In this document: positions 1 to 8,263 of the stretch, piece after piece
How the letters are laid out: each line of letters starts with the position of its first letter
Numbering within the stretch: the stretch's first letter is position 1
Source of the DNA: Elusimicrobia bacterium HGW-Elusimicrobia-3
GTDB lineage: Bacteria; Elusimicrobiota; Elusimicrobia; Elusimicrobiales; UBA9959
Reading direction: 5' to 3'
DNA length: 33,725 bases
Assembly (NCBI GenBank): GCA_002840355.1
Contig: PHAL01000030.1
Location: 1-33,725 of the forward strand
Made by a program: the position numbers and the translations under genes
The notes under the pieces: generated by a model
What the model saw: the letters and a program-made list of their open reading frames with translations, nothing else
Told to the model about the DNA's origin: nothing
Databases searched by the model: none

Positions 1-2694
1 CGCCCCGCGGCGCCCGCCCCCGCGGCCAGGGAAACAGAGCGCCTCGCCGCGCCGGCCGCCGCCGCAGCCCCGGCCTTGCCCGCGCCGCTCCCGCCCGTCT
101 TCGCGGCCGCTTCCGCCCCCGTAAGGGCCGCCGACGCGTCCGGCCCCTCCTACCTGCGCGATTTCTCCGCGGCCTCGGACGCCAAGGCTAAAGCGCACGA
201 GATCTTCCTGCGACTCTCGGCCAATTACAACGGCCTGCAGGCGCGCAACATAGCTTTCCAGGACATGCTGATGCGCGCCACCGGCGTCCTGCCGCCGGGC
301 CCGTTGCCGCCGCCCGCCGCCGCCCCGCGACCGCTCCCGTCCGCACCGGCGCCAGGGCGCGAAGTGTTCATGACCCGCGAACAGTGCCTGGAGTTCGCGG
401 TAGGCTCCATAGCCAAGGTGCTGGGCGAGAAGTTCGCCGCGGCCGACACCTATCCCACGCGCGTGCGCCTGCCCGGAGAGCCGCTGATGCTGGTGGACCG
501 CATCCTCAGCGTGCGCGGCGAGCCCGGCTCCATGACCTCGGGCAACGCGGTCACAGAGCACGACGTACTGCCCGGCGCATGGTACCTGGACTGCGGCCGC
601 ATCCCCACCTGCATCGCGGTGGAAGCCGGCCAGGCCGACCTGTTCCTCTGCGGCTACCTCGGCATAGACGACCGCACCCGGGGCAAGGCCATGTACCGCC
701 TGCTCGACGCCGAGGTCACGGTGCACCGCGCCCTGCCTCTGGCCGGCCAGGTGATACGCTACGACATCAATATAGAGCGCTTCGCGCAGAACGGCGACAT
801 CTGGCTTTTCTTCTTCAACTACGAAAGCACGGTGGACGGGCAGCCTTTCATCAGCATGAAAAAAGGCTGCGCCGGCTTCTTCACCCAGGAAGAGCTGGCC
901 AAGGGCAAAGGCGTGGTGCTCACCGACGAGGAGCTAGCCCCGGCCGCCGGCAAAGCGCCCGCCGGCTGGGCCCCGCCCGCCCCCTTTGAAAAAGAAAAAG
1001 AGTCTTATTCCGACTCCCAGCTGGAAGCCCTGCGTGCCGGCCGCTACGCCGACTGCTTCGGCCCCGCCTTCGCCGGCCTGCCGCTGGCCCGGCCCGTCGG
1101 CCTGCCCTCCGGCCGCATGCGCCTGGTGGACCGCATCCTCGAACTCGCCCCCCGCGGCGGCCGCTACGGCCTGGGCTGCGTGCAGGGCGAGATGGACATT
1201 ACGCCGCAGGACTGGCACCTGCTCTGCCATTTTACCGACGACCACGTGATGCCAGGCACGCTGATGTACGAGTGCTGCCTGCACACCTTCAGGGTGCTGC
1301 TGCTGCGCATGGGCTGGGTGGCCGAAGAGGGCTCAACCTGGTACGAGCCCGTGCCCGGCGTGACCAGCCGGCTGGAGTGCCGCGGCCAGGTGCTGGGCTC
1401 TACCAAGAAGGCGATGTACGAGATCGTGGTCAAAGAGATAGGCTACCAGCCCGACGGCACGCCTTACGCCATCGCCGAGGCTTTCATGTACGCCGACGGC
1501 AAGCGCATCATCCACATCCACAACATGTCCATACGCATGGGCGGCGCGAAGAAAGACGCGATCGAAGCCCTGTGGAAGAACGCCGCCGCACCCGCGGACT
1601 ACGGCCCGCGCGCGGCTATTTTCGACAATGCCAGCATCACCGCCTTCGCGGTGGGAAAGCCCTCGGAGGCCTTCGGCGACAAATACAAGATCTTCGACTC
1701 GGGCCGCGTGATAGCGCGCCTGCCAGGGGACCCGTACAAATTCCTGGACCGCGTGGTGAAGATAGAGAACTGCCGCCAGTGGGAACTCAAAGCCGGCGGC
1801 TATATAGAGGCCGAATACGACGTGCCGCCCGGCGAATGGTATTTCAAGTCGGGGGCGCAGCGCAGCATGCCTTTCGCGGTGCTGCTGGAAGTGGCCCTGC
1901 AGCCCTGCGGCTGGCTGGCCGCCTATTTAGGCTCCGCCCTCACCAGCGACACCGACCTCTCTTTCCGCAATCTTGGCGGCACGGCTACCCAGTACGCCGA
2001 GGTTATGCCCGACGCAGGCATCCTCGTCACCCGGGTGAAGATAACAAAAGTTTCGCAGTCCGGCGGCATGATCATACAGGACTACGACCTGGAAGTGCTG
2101 TGCCAGGGGCGCACCGTCTACAAGGGGATCACCCAGTTCGGCTTCTTCTCCAAGAAGTCGCTCGCCGAACAGCTGGGCGTGCGCGGCGCCGCCCGCCACG
2201 CGCCCTCCGAGCAGGAGCTGGCCCGGGCCGTCCCGCTGGACCTCGCTGCCGCCGCCGGCCTGCCGGACGAAAAGCTTTTAATGCTGGACTCGGTGGAAAC
2301 CTATATCCCCGACGGCGGGCCCAAGGGCCTGGGCTTCATCCGCGGCCTCAAGGCGGTGGACCCGGCCGAGTGGTTCTTCAAGGCCCATTTCTACCAGGAC
2401 CCCGTCTGCCCCGGCTCGCTGGGCCTGGAGTCCTTCATCAATTTAATGAAAGCCGCCGCCCTGGAGCGCTGGCCCGGCCTGCCGCCGGACGCCCGCTTCG
2501 AGGCCATGACCGTCGGCGCGCGGCACCAGTGGATCTACCGCGGCCAGATCTCGCCGAAGAACAAGGTGGTCACCGTAGAGGCCTATATCACCACGGCCGA
2601 CGACGCCTCAAAAACCCTGAAGGCGGACGGCTTCCTGATAGTGGACGGCCTGGTCATCTACCAGATGAAAGATTTCTCGGTAAGATTAGTTTGA
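1..2694 (+). CDS. pfaC: PfaC-type polyunsaturated fatty acid synthase subunit, C-terminal dehydratase region (5' end outside window)
   Basis: The frame is open from base 1, so the protein starts outside the window; 897 residues are visible. After an Ala/Pro-rich linker and a short helical stretch, four hot-dog folds follow. Fold 1 (from about residue 150) and fold 3 (about 570-720) have the WY...G layout but lack the catalytic His. Fold 2 has HFTDDHVMPG with His at about residue 410, followed by LMYECCLHTF. Fold 4 has HFYQDPVCPG with His at about 796. Two inactive/active FabA-like pairs in tandem are the known C-terminal layout of PfaC, which dehydrates 3-hydroxyacyl intermediates and sets cis double bonds in PUFA synthesis. 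The family normally carries ketosynthase and chain-length-factor domains further N-terminal, which would lie upstream. No pfaD (enoyl reductase) follows; oleA does. Family assignment is confident; the full domain content cannot be seen. Confidence 0.88.
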   Translation, partial: RPAAPAPAARETERLAAPAAAAAPALPAPLPPVFAAASAPVRAADASGPSYLRDFSAASDAKAKAHEIFLRLSANYNGLQARNIAFQDMLMRATGVLPPGPLPPPAAAPRPLPSAPAPGREVFMTREQCLEFAVGSIAKVLGEKFAAADTYPTRVRLPGEPLMLVDRILSVRGEPGSMTSGNAVTEHDVLPGAWYLDCGRIPTCIAVEAGQADLFLCGYLGIDDRTRGKAMYRLLDAEVTVHRALPLAGQVIRYDINIERFAQNGDIWLFFFNYESTVDGQPFISMKKGCAGFFTQEELAKGKGVVLTDEELAPAAGKAPAGWAPPAPFEKEKESYSDSQLEALRAGRYADCFGPAFAGLPLARPVGLPSGRMRLVDRILELAPRGGRYGLGCVQGEMDITPQDWHLLCHFTDDHVMPGTLMYECCLHTFRVLLLRMGWVAEEGSTWYEPVPGVTSRLECRGQVLGSTKKAMYEIVVKEIGYQPDGTPYAIAEAFMYADGKRIIHIHNMSIRMGGAKKDAIEALWKNAAAPADYGPRAAIFDNASITAFAVGKPSEAFGDKYKIFDSGRVIARLPGDPYKFLDRVVKIENCRQWELKAGGYIEAEYDVPPGEWYFKSGAQRSMPFAVLLEVALQPCGWLAAYLGSALTSDTDLSFRNLGGTATQYAEVMPDAGILVTRVKITKVSQSGGMIIQDYDLEVLCQGRTVYKGITQFGFFSKKSLAEQLGVRGAARHAPSEQELARAVPLDLAAAAGLPDEKLLMLDSVETYIPDGGPKGLGFIRGLKAVDPAEWFFKAHFYQDPVCPGSLGLESFINLMKAAALERWPGLPPDARFEAMTVGARHQWIYRGQISPKNKVVTVEAYITTADDASKTLKADGFLIVDGLVIYQMKDFSVRLV

Positions 2695-2718
2695 TGCAAG
2701 TGGATGTTAAGCAACCCC

Positions 2719-2852
2719 CGTACGGACGGCCGGGCGGATAAGAAAAACACTCGTGAGGCCCGAGCTTGCATAAGCGCGAGGGCCGAATCGCGTAGCGAGC
2801 GCACGGTGTGCGCGAGCGCGTTTTTCGTTCCGACTGGGCGGCCGGACGGTAA
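2719..2852. repeat. Structured dispersed element, copy 1 (between pfaC and oleA)
   Basis: This non-coding element of about 133 bp has imperfect terminal inverted repeats (about 2719-2748 and 2818-2852) and internal hairpins. GAAAAAC (2742-2748) pairs with GTTTTTC (2820-2826). GGCCC (2757-2761) pairs with GGGCC (2780-2784) around an inner GCTT-GCAT-AAGC. GCGCAC (2799-2804) pairs with GTGCGC (2808-2813) across a GGT loop. A related copy lies at 25303-25430, with changes on both sides of several helices that keep the pairing. The element ends only about 15 bases before the oleA start codon. Its structure resembles a REP-like or MITE-like element; no family name is recognised. Confidence 0.8.
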
Positions 2853-2867
2853 CGGCTCAGGTACTTA

Positions 2868-3887
2868 ATGAAATACTCCAAAGTCTATATCAACGCCATA
2901 GGTTATGAACTCGGGCCCAACGTGGTCACCTCCTCTGAACTGGAGAAGCGCGTGCTGCCCATGCTCGAAGCCCTGCATATACCCCAGGGCCAGCTCGAAG
3001 CCCTCACCGGCATACGCGAACGCCGCTGGTGGGACCCCGGCTTCCCCCTCTCCGAGGGCGCCGCCCGCGCCGGCCGCAAGGCGCTGGCCGCCGCCGGCCT
3101 GCAGCCCGCCGACCTCGGCGCCCTCGTCTACGCCGGCGTCTGCCGCGAGCACAGCGAGCCCGCCACCGCCACCGCCGTGGCCGCCCTGCTCGGCACCGGC
3201 CCCGAGACCGCCGTCTACGACCTGTCCAACGCCTGCCTCGGCGTGCAGAACGGCATGCTCGACCTCGCCAACCGCATAGAGCTCGGCCAGATCCGGGCCG
3301 GCCTGGTGGTCTCCTGCGAGTCCTCCCGCGAGATCAACGACAGCATGATAGCCGAGATGAACCGGGACAAGAGCTTCGAGAATTTCCGCCTCTCCATCGC
3401 CACCCTCACCGGCGGCTCCGGCGCCGTGGGCGTGCTGCTCACCGACGGTTCCTTCCCCGGCGACCACCGCCGCCACAAATTGATGGGCGGCACCTACCGC
3501 GCCGCCTGCGAGCATCACAAGCTCTGCGTCTGGAACCGCGACCATATGTTCACGGACGCCACCGGCGCGCTGAAGCACGGCACCGCGCTCGGCCGCGAAA
3601 CCTGGAAGAGCCTGCTGGCCGAACTCGGCCTGCGCGGCGAGGACTTCGACAAGACCGTCTGCCACCAGGTAGGCTCCACCCACCGCAAATCCATCCTGGA
3701 AGCGCTGGGCATACCCGAAGAGAAAGATTTCCCGACCTACGAGTACCTCGGCAATATGGGCACCGCCGCCCTGCCCGCCGCCGCCGCCATCGCCGACGAG
3801 CGCGAGTTCCTGCGGCCCGGCGACAATGTGGCCTTTCTCGGCATCGGCAGCGGCCTCAACACGATAATGATGGGAGTAAAGTGGTAA
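2868..3887 (+). CDS. oleA: OleA, acyl-CoA head-to-head condensing thiolase
   Basis: 339 residues, the usual OleA size, with a thiolase (FabH-like) fold. OleA performs a non-decarboxylative Claisen condensation of two fatty acyl thioesters, giving a 2-alkyl-3-ketoacid. The triad is visible: Cys123 in SNACLGVQNG, His266 in CHQVGS and Asn296 in YLGNMGTA. The OleA-specific Glu, which acts as the condensation base, is Glu97 in VCREHSEPATA; this separates it from FabH. The ATG at 2868 has only a weak CAGG upstream, because the structured element ends about 15 bases before it. The stop overlaps the oleB start (TAATG). The adjacent pfaC suggests polyunsaturated acyl chains as substrate, which is inference. 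Confidence 0.92.
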   Translation: MKYSKVYINAIGYELGPNVVTSSELEKRVLPMLEALHIPQGQLEALTGIRERRWWDPGFPLSEGAARAGRKALAAAGLQPADLGALVYAGVCREHSEPATATAVAALLGTGPETAVYDLSNACLGVQNGMLDLANRIELGQIRAGLVVSCESSREINDSMIAEMNRDKSFENFRLSIATLTGGSGAVGVLLTDGSFPGDHRRHKLMGGTYRAACEHHKLCVWNRDHMFTDATGALKHGTALGRETWKSLLAELGLRGEDFDKTVCHQVGSTHRKSILEALGIPEEKDFPTYEYLGNMGTAALPAAAAIADEREFLRPGDNVAFLGIGSGLNTIMMGVKW

Positions 3888-4783
3888 TGAACAACAACCT
3901 TCCCGCCGGCGTCACGCCGGAAATGTACCCCTTCGCCGGCAAGTACTTCCTGCAGAAGAACGGCCTGCGCCTGCATTACCTCGACGAGGGCGCCGGCAAG
4001 CCGGTGGTGATGGTGCACGGCAACCCGTCCTGGTCCTTCTACTACCGAAATTTAGCCCTGGCCCTGAAAGACTCCCGCCGCGTCATAGTGCCCGACCATA
4101 TCGGCTGCGGCCTCTCCGACAAGCCGGGCGACGACCGCTACGACTACACGCTGGCCAGCCGCGTCGACGACCTGGAAGCCCTGATAGACAGCCTGAACCT
4201 CACGGAGAAGATCACGCTGGTGGTGCATGACTGGGGCGGCATGATAGGCCTGGCCGCCGCCGTGCGCCGCCCGGAGCGCATAGAGAAAATAGTAGTGCTC
4301 AATACCGGCGCCTTCTTCCTGCCCGGCGGCAAGAGCTTTCCCGCCGCCCTGCGGCTGGTGCGCACGCCGCTCGGCGCGCTGCTGGTGCGCGGCTTCAACG
4401 CTTTCGCCCGCGGCGCGGCCTGGATAGGCTGCAAGCGGCGCCGCATGCCCGTCGCCCTGCGCGCGGCCTACGCCGCCCCGTACGACAGCTGGGCCAACCG
4501 CATAGCCACGCTGCGCTTTGTGCAGGACATCCCGCTCACCCCCGGCGACAAGGCTTACCGGGTGGTGGACGAGACCCAGGCCAAACTGGGCTCGCTGGCC
4601 GGGTTGCCGATGCTGATCTGCTGGGGCCTGCGCGATTTCGTCTTCGACCGGCATTTCCTCGCCGAATGGCAGCGCCGCTTCCCCGGCGCCGCAGTACACA
4701 GCTTCCCCGACTGCGGCCATTACATACTAGAGGACGCCGCGGGCGAAGTAATACCGCTGGTCAAGGATTTCATCACCGCCTAA
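3887..4783 (+). CDS. oleB: OleB, beta-lactone decarboxylase (alpha/beta hydrolase)
   Basis: 298 residues; an alpha/beta hydrolase of the haloalkane dehalogenase superfamily. In olefin synthesis OleB removes CO2 from the cis-beta-lactone made by OleC, leaving a cis-alkene. Seen here are HGNPSWSFYYRNL with the oxyanion/halide-type Asn46, the nucleophile Asp115 in VVHDWGGMIG, and the base His278 in CGHYILED. The Asp nucleophile (not Ser) fits OleB and the dehalogenases. The start ATG overlaps the oleA stop by one base. The frame stays open upstream through oleA only as a GC-rich shadow. OleB and OleC are separate proteins here, unlike the OleBC fusions known in some actinobacteria. Confidence 0.9.
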   Translation: MNNNLPAGVTPEMYPFAGKYFLQKNGLRLHYLDEGAGKPVVMVHGNPSWSFYYRNLALALKDSRRVIVPDHIGCGLSDKPGDDRYDYTLASRVDDLEALIDSLNLTEKITLVVHDWGGMIGLAAAVRRPERIEKIVVLNTGAFFLPGGKSFPAALRLVRTPLGALLVRGFNAFARGAAWIGCKRRRMPVALRAAYAAPYDSWANRIATLRFVQDIPLTPGDKAYRVVDETQAKLGSLAGLPMLICWGLRDFVFDRHFLAEWQRRFPGAAVHSFPDCGHYILEDAAGEVIPLVKDFITA

Positions 4784-6397
4784 ATGCCAGAACCGGTCAA
4801 TATCTCCACGCTCATAGCCGGCTGCGCGGCCGCCCTGCCGGACCGCCCCGCCGTCATACACGACGGGCGCAGCGTTACTTTCAGGGAACTGGAGGCCGAC
4901 GTGGCCCTGCTGGCCGCCGGGCTCGCCCGCGCGGGGATAAAGCCCGGCATGCGCGCGGCCCTGATGGTCACCCCCTCCATAGAATTCGTCGCCCTCACCT
5001 TCGCCCTGTACCGGGCCGGCGCCACTACGGTGCTGATAGACCCCGGCATAGGCCTGGGCAACATGAAGCGCTGCCTGGCCGAGGCCAGGCCTGAAGCCTT
5101 TGTCGGCATATCCAAGGCGCACGCGGCGCGGCTGCTGCTGGGCTGGGCGAAAACCTCCGGCCTTAATATCACCGCCGGCCGGCGCTGGTTCTGGGGCGGG
5201 CCGGACCTGGCGGAACTGCGCAGGCTGGGCGAGGGAGCGCCGGCGCCGGACCCGGCGGCCACTCCGGAGACGGCCTCCATCAATTTCACCTCGGGCAGCA
5301 CCGGCGCCCCGAAAGGCGCCGTCTATACGCACGCCATGTTCGCAGCGCAGGCGGCAATGCTGAAGGAATATTTCAGGATAGAGCCCGGCGCTTTCTCCGT
5401 GCCCACTTTCCCGCTGTTCGCCCTTTTCGACGTGGCCCTGGGCCTTACCATAGTGATCCCGGACATGGACTTCACCAGGCCCGCCGCGGTGGACCCGGCC
5501 ATGCTGGCGGGACTGATCAACGAGTATAAAGCCGTGCAATTGTTCGGTTCTCCGGCGCTGATAGACACGCTGAGCCGCTACGGCGCGGCCAGCGGGACTA
5601 CGCTACCCTCGCTCGAGCGGGTCATCTCCTGCGGCGCGCCGGTCTCGGCCGCGGTGATAGAGCGCGTGGCCAGAATGCTCAGGCCCGGCACCCCGGTATA
5701 CACCCCTTACGGCGCCACCGAGGCGCTGCCGGTGGCCTGCGTCTCAGGCGAAGAGCTGGCGGCCCTCGGCCCCGGCCGCGGCGTCTGCTTGGGCCGCAGC
5801 TGGCCCGGCGTGGAAACTTTCGTCATCAGGATCTCCGACGGCCCCATAGCGGAATGGTCGGACGCGCTGCTGGCGCCGGAAGGCGAGATCGGCGAGATAG
5901 CGGTGAAAGGCCCGATAGTCTCGCCCTGTTATTTCGCCAGGCCGGAGAGCGACGCGCTGGCCAAGATACGGGGCGCGGACGGCCGGCTCTACCACCGCAT
6001 GGGCGACGCCGGCTGGAAGGACTCGCAGGGCCGGCTCTGGTTCTGCGGCCGCAAGAGCCACCGCGTCACTACAGCGGAAGGCACCCTTTTCACCATTCCC
6101 TGCGAGTCGGTCTTCAACGCCCATCCAGCCGTGCGGCGCTCCGCTCTCGTCGGCGCGGGCCCGGCCGGCCGCCAGACCCCGGTCCTGTTCGTAGAACTGG
6201 AGAAAGGCGCCAGGCAAAGTGCCGTGCTGACAACCGAACTGCTGGGGCTGGGCGCCGCGCAGGCCCACACCGCGGGCATAAAACATATTTTCTACCACCC
6301 TGGCTTCCCGGTGGACATACGCCATAACGCCAAGATCTCGAGAGAAAAGCTCGCGCTGCTCGCTGAAAAGCTGCTCGGCGCCGGGACGGCGGCGTGA
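4784..6397 (+). CDS. oleC: OleC, beta-lactone synthetase (ANL adenylate-forming family)
   Basis: 537 residues, normal for OleC. The protein adenylates 2-alkyl-3-hydroxyacids and closes them into a beta-lactone. The AMP-binding motif FTSGSTGAPKGAVYTH lies near residue 170, YTPYGATEALPV near 305, and the hinge/adenylate motif around GRKSHRV near 420. The C-terminal HNAKISREKL carries the conserved lysine region. The ATG follows the oleB stop with no gap (TAAATG). The stop overlaps the oleD start. OleC is distinguished from ordinary acyl-CoA ligases mainly by its place between oleB and oleD and by overall resemblance; the context makes this call strong. Confidence 0.92.
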   Translation: MPEPVNISTLIAGCAAALPDRPAVIHDGRSVTFRELEADVALLAAGLARAGIKPGMRAALMVTPSIEFVALTFALYRAGATTVLIDPGIGLGNMKRCLAEARPEAFVGISKAHAARLLLGWAKTSGLNITAGRRWFWGGPDLAELRRLGEGAPAPDPAATPETASINFTSGSTGAPKGAVYTHAMFAAQAAMLKEYFRIEPGAFSVPTFPLFALFDVALGLTIVIPDMDFTRPAAVDPAMLAGLINEYKAVQLFGSPALIDTLSRYGAASGTTLPSLERVISCGAPVSAAVIERVARMLRPGTPVYTPYGATEALPVACVSGEELAALGPGRGVCLGRSWPGVETFVIRISDGPIAEWSDALLAPEGEIGEIAVKGPIVSPCYFARPESDALAKIRGADGRLYHRMGDAGWKDSQGRLWFCGRKSHRVTTAEGTLFTIPCESVFNAHPAVRRSALVGAGPAGRQTPVLFVELEKGARQSAVLTTELLGLGAAQAHTAGIKHIFYHPGFPVDIRHNAKISREKLALLAEKLLGAGTAA

Positions 6398-7395
6398 AGG
6401 CGCTGGTCACCGGCGGCGGCGGCTTCCTGGGCCGCGCCATAGTCCGCCTGCTGCTCGCCAAGGGCGCGCAGGTGCGGACCCTCTCCCGCGGCGACTACCC
6501 GGACCTCCGCGGCCTCGGCGTGGAATGCCTGCGCGGCAGCGTGGCCGACCCGGCGGCCGCCGCCGAGGCCTGCCGCGGCAGCGATACCGTTTTCCATGTT
6601 GCCGCAAAGGTGGGCATGTGGGGCCGCTACGAGGATTTCCACAGGGACAATGTTACCGGGACCGAAACGCTGCTGGCCGCGGCGAAAGAAGCCGGCGTGT
6701 CTAAATTCGTCTTCACCAGCACCCCCAGCGTGGTCTATCCCGGCGGGGGCGGGGACGTGGAGGGCTGGAACGAGAGCGCCCCTTATCCCGCCAGGTTCGA
6801 TTCTTTCTACGCCGAAACCAAGGCGGCCGCGGAACGTCTGGTGTTAGCGGCAGACTCACCCGGAATGTCCACCGTCTCGCTGCGCCCGCATTTGGTCTGG
6901 GGCCCCGGCCGGGACCACATGATCAGCACGATAGTGGCCCGCGGCAGGGCCGGCCGGCTGCGCCGCGTCGGGGCCTTCAACAAGCTCATAGACGTGACCT
7001 ATGTCGAAGACGCCGCGGCCGCCCACTGGCTGGCCGCCGAACGGCTGGCTCCCGGCGCGGCCTGCGCCGGCAAGGCCTATTTCCTCTCGCAGGGCGACCC
7101 GCGGCCCAACTGGGACATAGTGAACATGATACTCGCGGCCGCCGGCCTGCCGCCGGTGACGGGGTCCGTGCCCTACGCCGCCGCGCGCGCCGCGGCGGCC
7201 GTGCTGGAAACTGCCTGGCGGCTGGCCCGCGTCAGTTCCGAGCCGCCCCTCACCCGCTTCGTCCTGCAGCAATTGACCACGGCGCACTGGTTCGACATCA
7301 CAGCCGCCCGCCGGGACCTGGGCTATGCCCCGTCGGTGACCATAGAGCAGGGCATGGAGAAACTAAAAGAGTGGTTCTCTTCAGCCGGCAAATAA
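6394..7395 (+). CDS. oleD: OleD, 2-alkyl-3-oxoalkanoate reductase (SDR/epimerase fold)
   Basis: 333 residues, an extended short-chain dehydrogenase. It reduces the OleA product, 2-alkyl-3-ketoacid, to the 3-hydroxyacid with NADPH. The N-terminus begins with the Rossmann loop VTGGGGFLGRAI, and the catalytic pair is Tyr139/Lys143 in YAETK. The start is GTG at 6394 inside the oleC stop (GTGA overlap), which gives the proper glycine loop at the N-terminus. It is the last gene of the unit and is followed at once by a strong terminator. OleBCD are known to assemble together in other bacteria, which fits the tight translational coupling seen here. Confidence 0.92.
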   Translation: MKALVTGGGGFLGRAIVRLLLAKGAQVRTLSRGDYPDLRGLGVECLRGSVADPAAAAEACRGSDTVFHVAAKVGMWGRYEDFHRDNVTGTETLLAAAKEAGVSKFVFTSTPSVVYPGGGGDVEGWNESAPYPARFDSFYAETKAAAERLVLAADSPGMSTVSLRPHLVWGPGRDHMISTIVARGRAGRLRRVGAFNKLIDVTYVEDAAAAHWLAAERLAPGAACAGKAYFLSQGDPRPNWDIVNMILAAAGLPPVTGSVPYAAARAAAAVLETAWRLARVSSEPPLTRFVLQQLTTAHWFDITAARRDLGYAPSVTIEQGMEKLKEWFSSAGK

Positions 7396-7407
7396 CCGGC
7401 CGATAAA

Positions 7408-7441
7408 ATGAAAAGCCCCGGTTAATGCCGGGGCTTTTCAT
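7408..7441. terminator. Perfect bidirectional terminator between oleD and tlyA
   Basis: A perfect 14-bp stem, ATGAAAAGCCCCGG (7408-7421) against CCGGGGCTTTTCAT (7428-7441), has a six-base loop. An A-run on one arm and a T-run on the other let it work in both directions. It sits between the convergent genes oleD and tlyA. Confidence 0.92.
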
Positions 7442-7455
7442 TTATGTGGCGCGGC

Positions 7456-8190
7456 TTAAGGGGCGCGCAGCAGCCACAGGAATTCAAGATTGCCCTTGGC
7501 TCCCTTTATCGGCGAGTCGGTCAACCCCTGCTCTTCCACTCCGGGCAGATTCGCCTTCAGGAAGGCGCGCATGTCGTCCATGACCCGCAGGCGGGTCTGC
7601 TCGTCCTTGACTATGCCGCGCCTGAGGTCGGCGGCCTGCAGTTCGAACTGCGGCTTCACCAGGGCCACGACTTGACCTCCGGCGGCCATGGCGCCGAAGA
7701 CGGGGCCCAGGATCAATTTCAGCGAGATAAAAGAGACGTCTATGGCGCAGAGGTCCGGCCGCGTCGGGAAGGCTTCAGCCTTGAGAAAACGGGCGTTGGT
7801 CTGCGGCATGAACACCACGCGGGGGTCGTTCTTTATCCGCTCGTGTATCTGGCCGTCGCCCACGTCCACCGCGTAAACCAGTTTGGCCCCGGCCTGCAGG
7901 AAGCAGTCGGTAAAACCGCCGGTGGCCACGCCGATGTCCAGGCAGAGCCGGCCGGCCGGGTCTATGCCGAACGTGTCCAGCGCGCCTTTCAATTTCAGCC
8001 CGCCCCGGGAAACATAAGGGCAGTCGCTCTTTACCAGGCCCAGCACGTCGGCCTCCCTGACCTGCTGGCCGGCTTTGTCGGCGGGCTTGCCGTTCACCGT
8101 CACCAGGCCGGCCATGATGGCCCGCAGCGCACGCTCGCGGCTCTCGAAAAGGCCCTGTGCCACGCAGGCTACGTCGAGTCGAGTCTTCAT
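7456..8190 (-). CDS. tlyA: TlyA family rRNA 2'-O-methyltransferase
   Basis: 244 residues. An S4 RNA-binding domain (about 3-60, with RERALRAIMAGLVTVNG) precedes an FtsJ-like Rossmann methyltransferase domain starting at RGGLKLKGAL. The SAM loop is DIGVATGGFTDC, followed by YAVDVGDGQ and the later catalytic lysine in ALVKPQFE. Characterised TlyA proteins methylate 2'-hydroxyls of cytidines in 16S and 23S rRNA; older annotations call them hemolysins. It lies alone, after a possible hairpin below the DUF2267 gene, and ends at the bidirectional terminator. No clear Shine-Dalgarno sequence precedes the ATG. Confidence 0.9.
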   Translation of the reverse strand: MKTRLDVACVAQGLFESRERALRAIMAGLVTVNGKPADKAGQQVREADVLGLVKSDCPYVSRGGLKLKGALDTFGIDPAGRLCLDIGVATGGFTDCFLQAGAKLVYAVDVGDGQIHERIKNDPRVVFMPQTNARFLKAEAFPTRPDLCAIDVSFISLKLILGPVFGAMAAGGQVVALVKPQFELQAADLRRGIVKDEQTRLRVMDDMRAFLKANLPGVEEQGLTDSPIKGAKGNLEFLWLLRAP

Positions 8191-8211
8191 ACCGATATGT
8201 TACCAAATAGC

Positions 8212-8240
8212 GGAAGGGCCCTCCCATAAAAGGCCCTTCC
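8212..8240 (-). terminator. Possible terminator after the DUF2267 gene
   Basis: GGAAGGGCC (8212-8220) and GGCCCTTCC (8232-8240) form a 9-bp stem with an 11-base loop. It lies just downstream of the DUF2267 gene and before tlyA. There is no good T-run on the minus strand, so it may only be a partial terminator or an mRNA-stabilising hairpin. Confidence 0.45.
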
Positions 8241-8263
8241 CGCCCTGACGTGCTCCCGCCGGG

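Noticed and set aside
1272-2741. A 489-residue open frame overlapping the PfaC-type gene
   Set aside because: Arg/Gly/Pro-rich shadow; the overlapping frame has four recognisable hot-dog folds.
2719-2852. Rho-independent terminator between pfaC and oleA
   Set aside because: The GCGC...GTTTTTC end recalls a terminator, but the T-run is one arm of an outer helix, and the full fold is shared with copy 2 in the other direction. Partial termination is still possible.
3029-3886. Long open frame over oleA in another frame that continues into oleB
   Set aside because: It is an Arg/Pro-rich shadow caused by high GC. oleA has the full set of catalytic residues in its own frame, and oleB starts properly at 3887.
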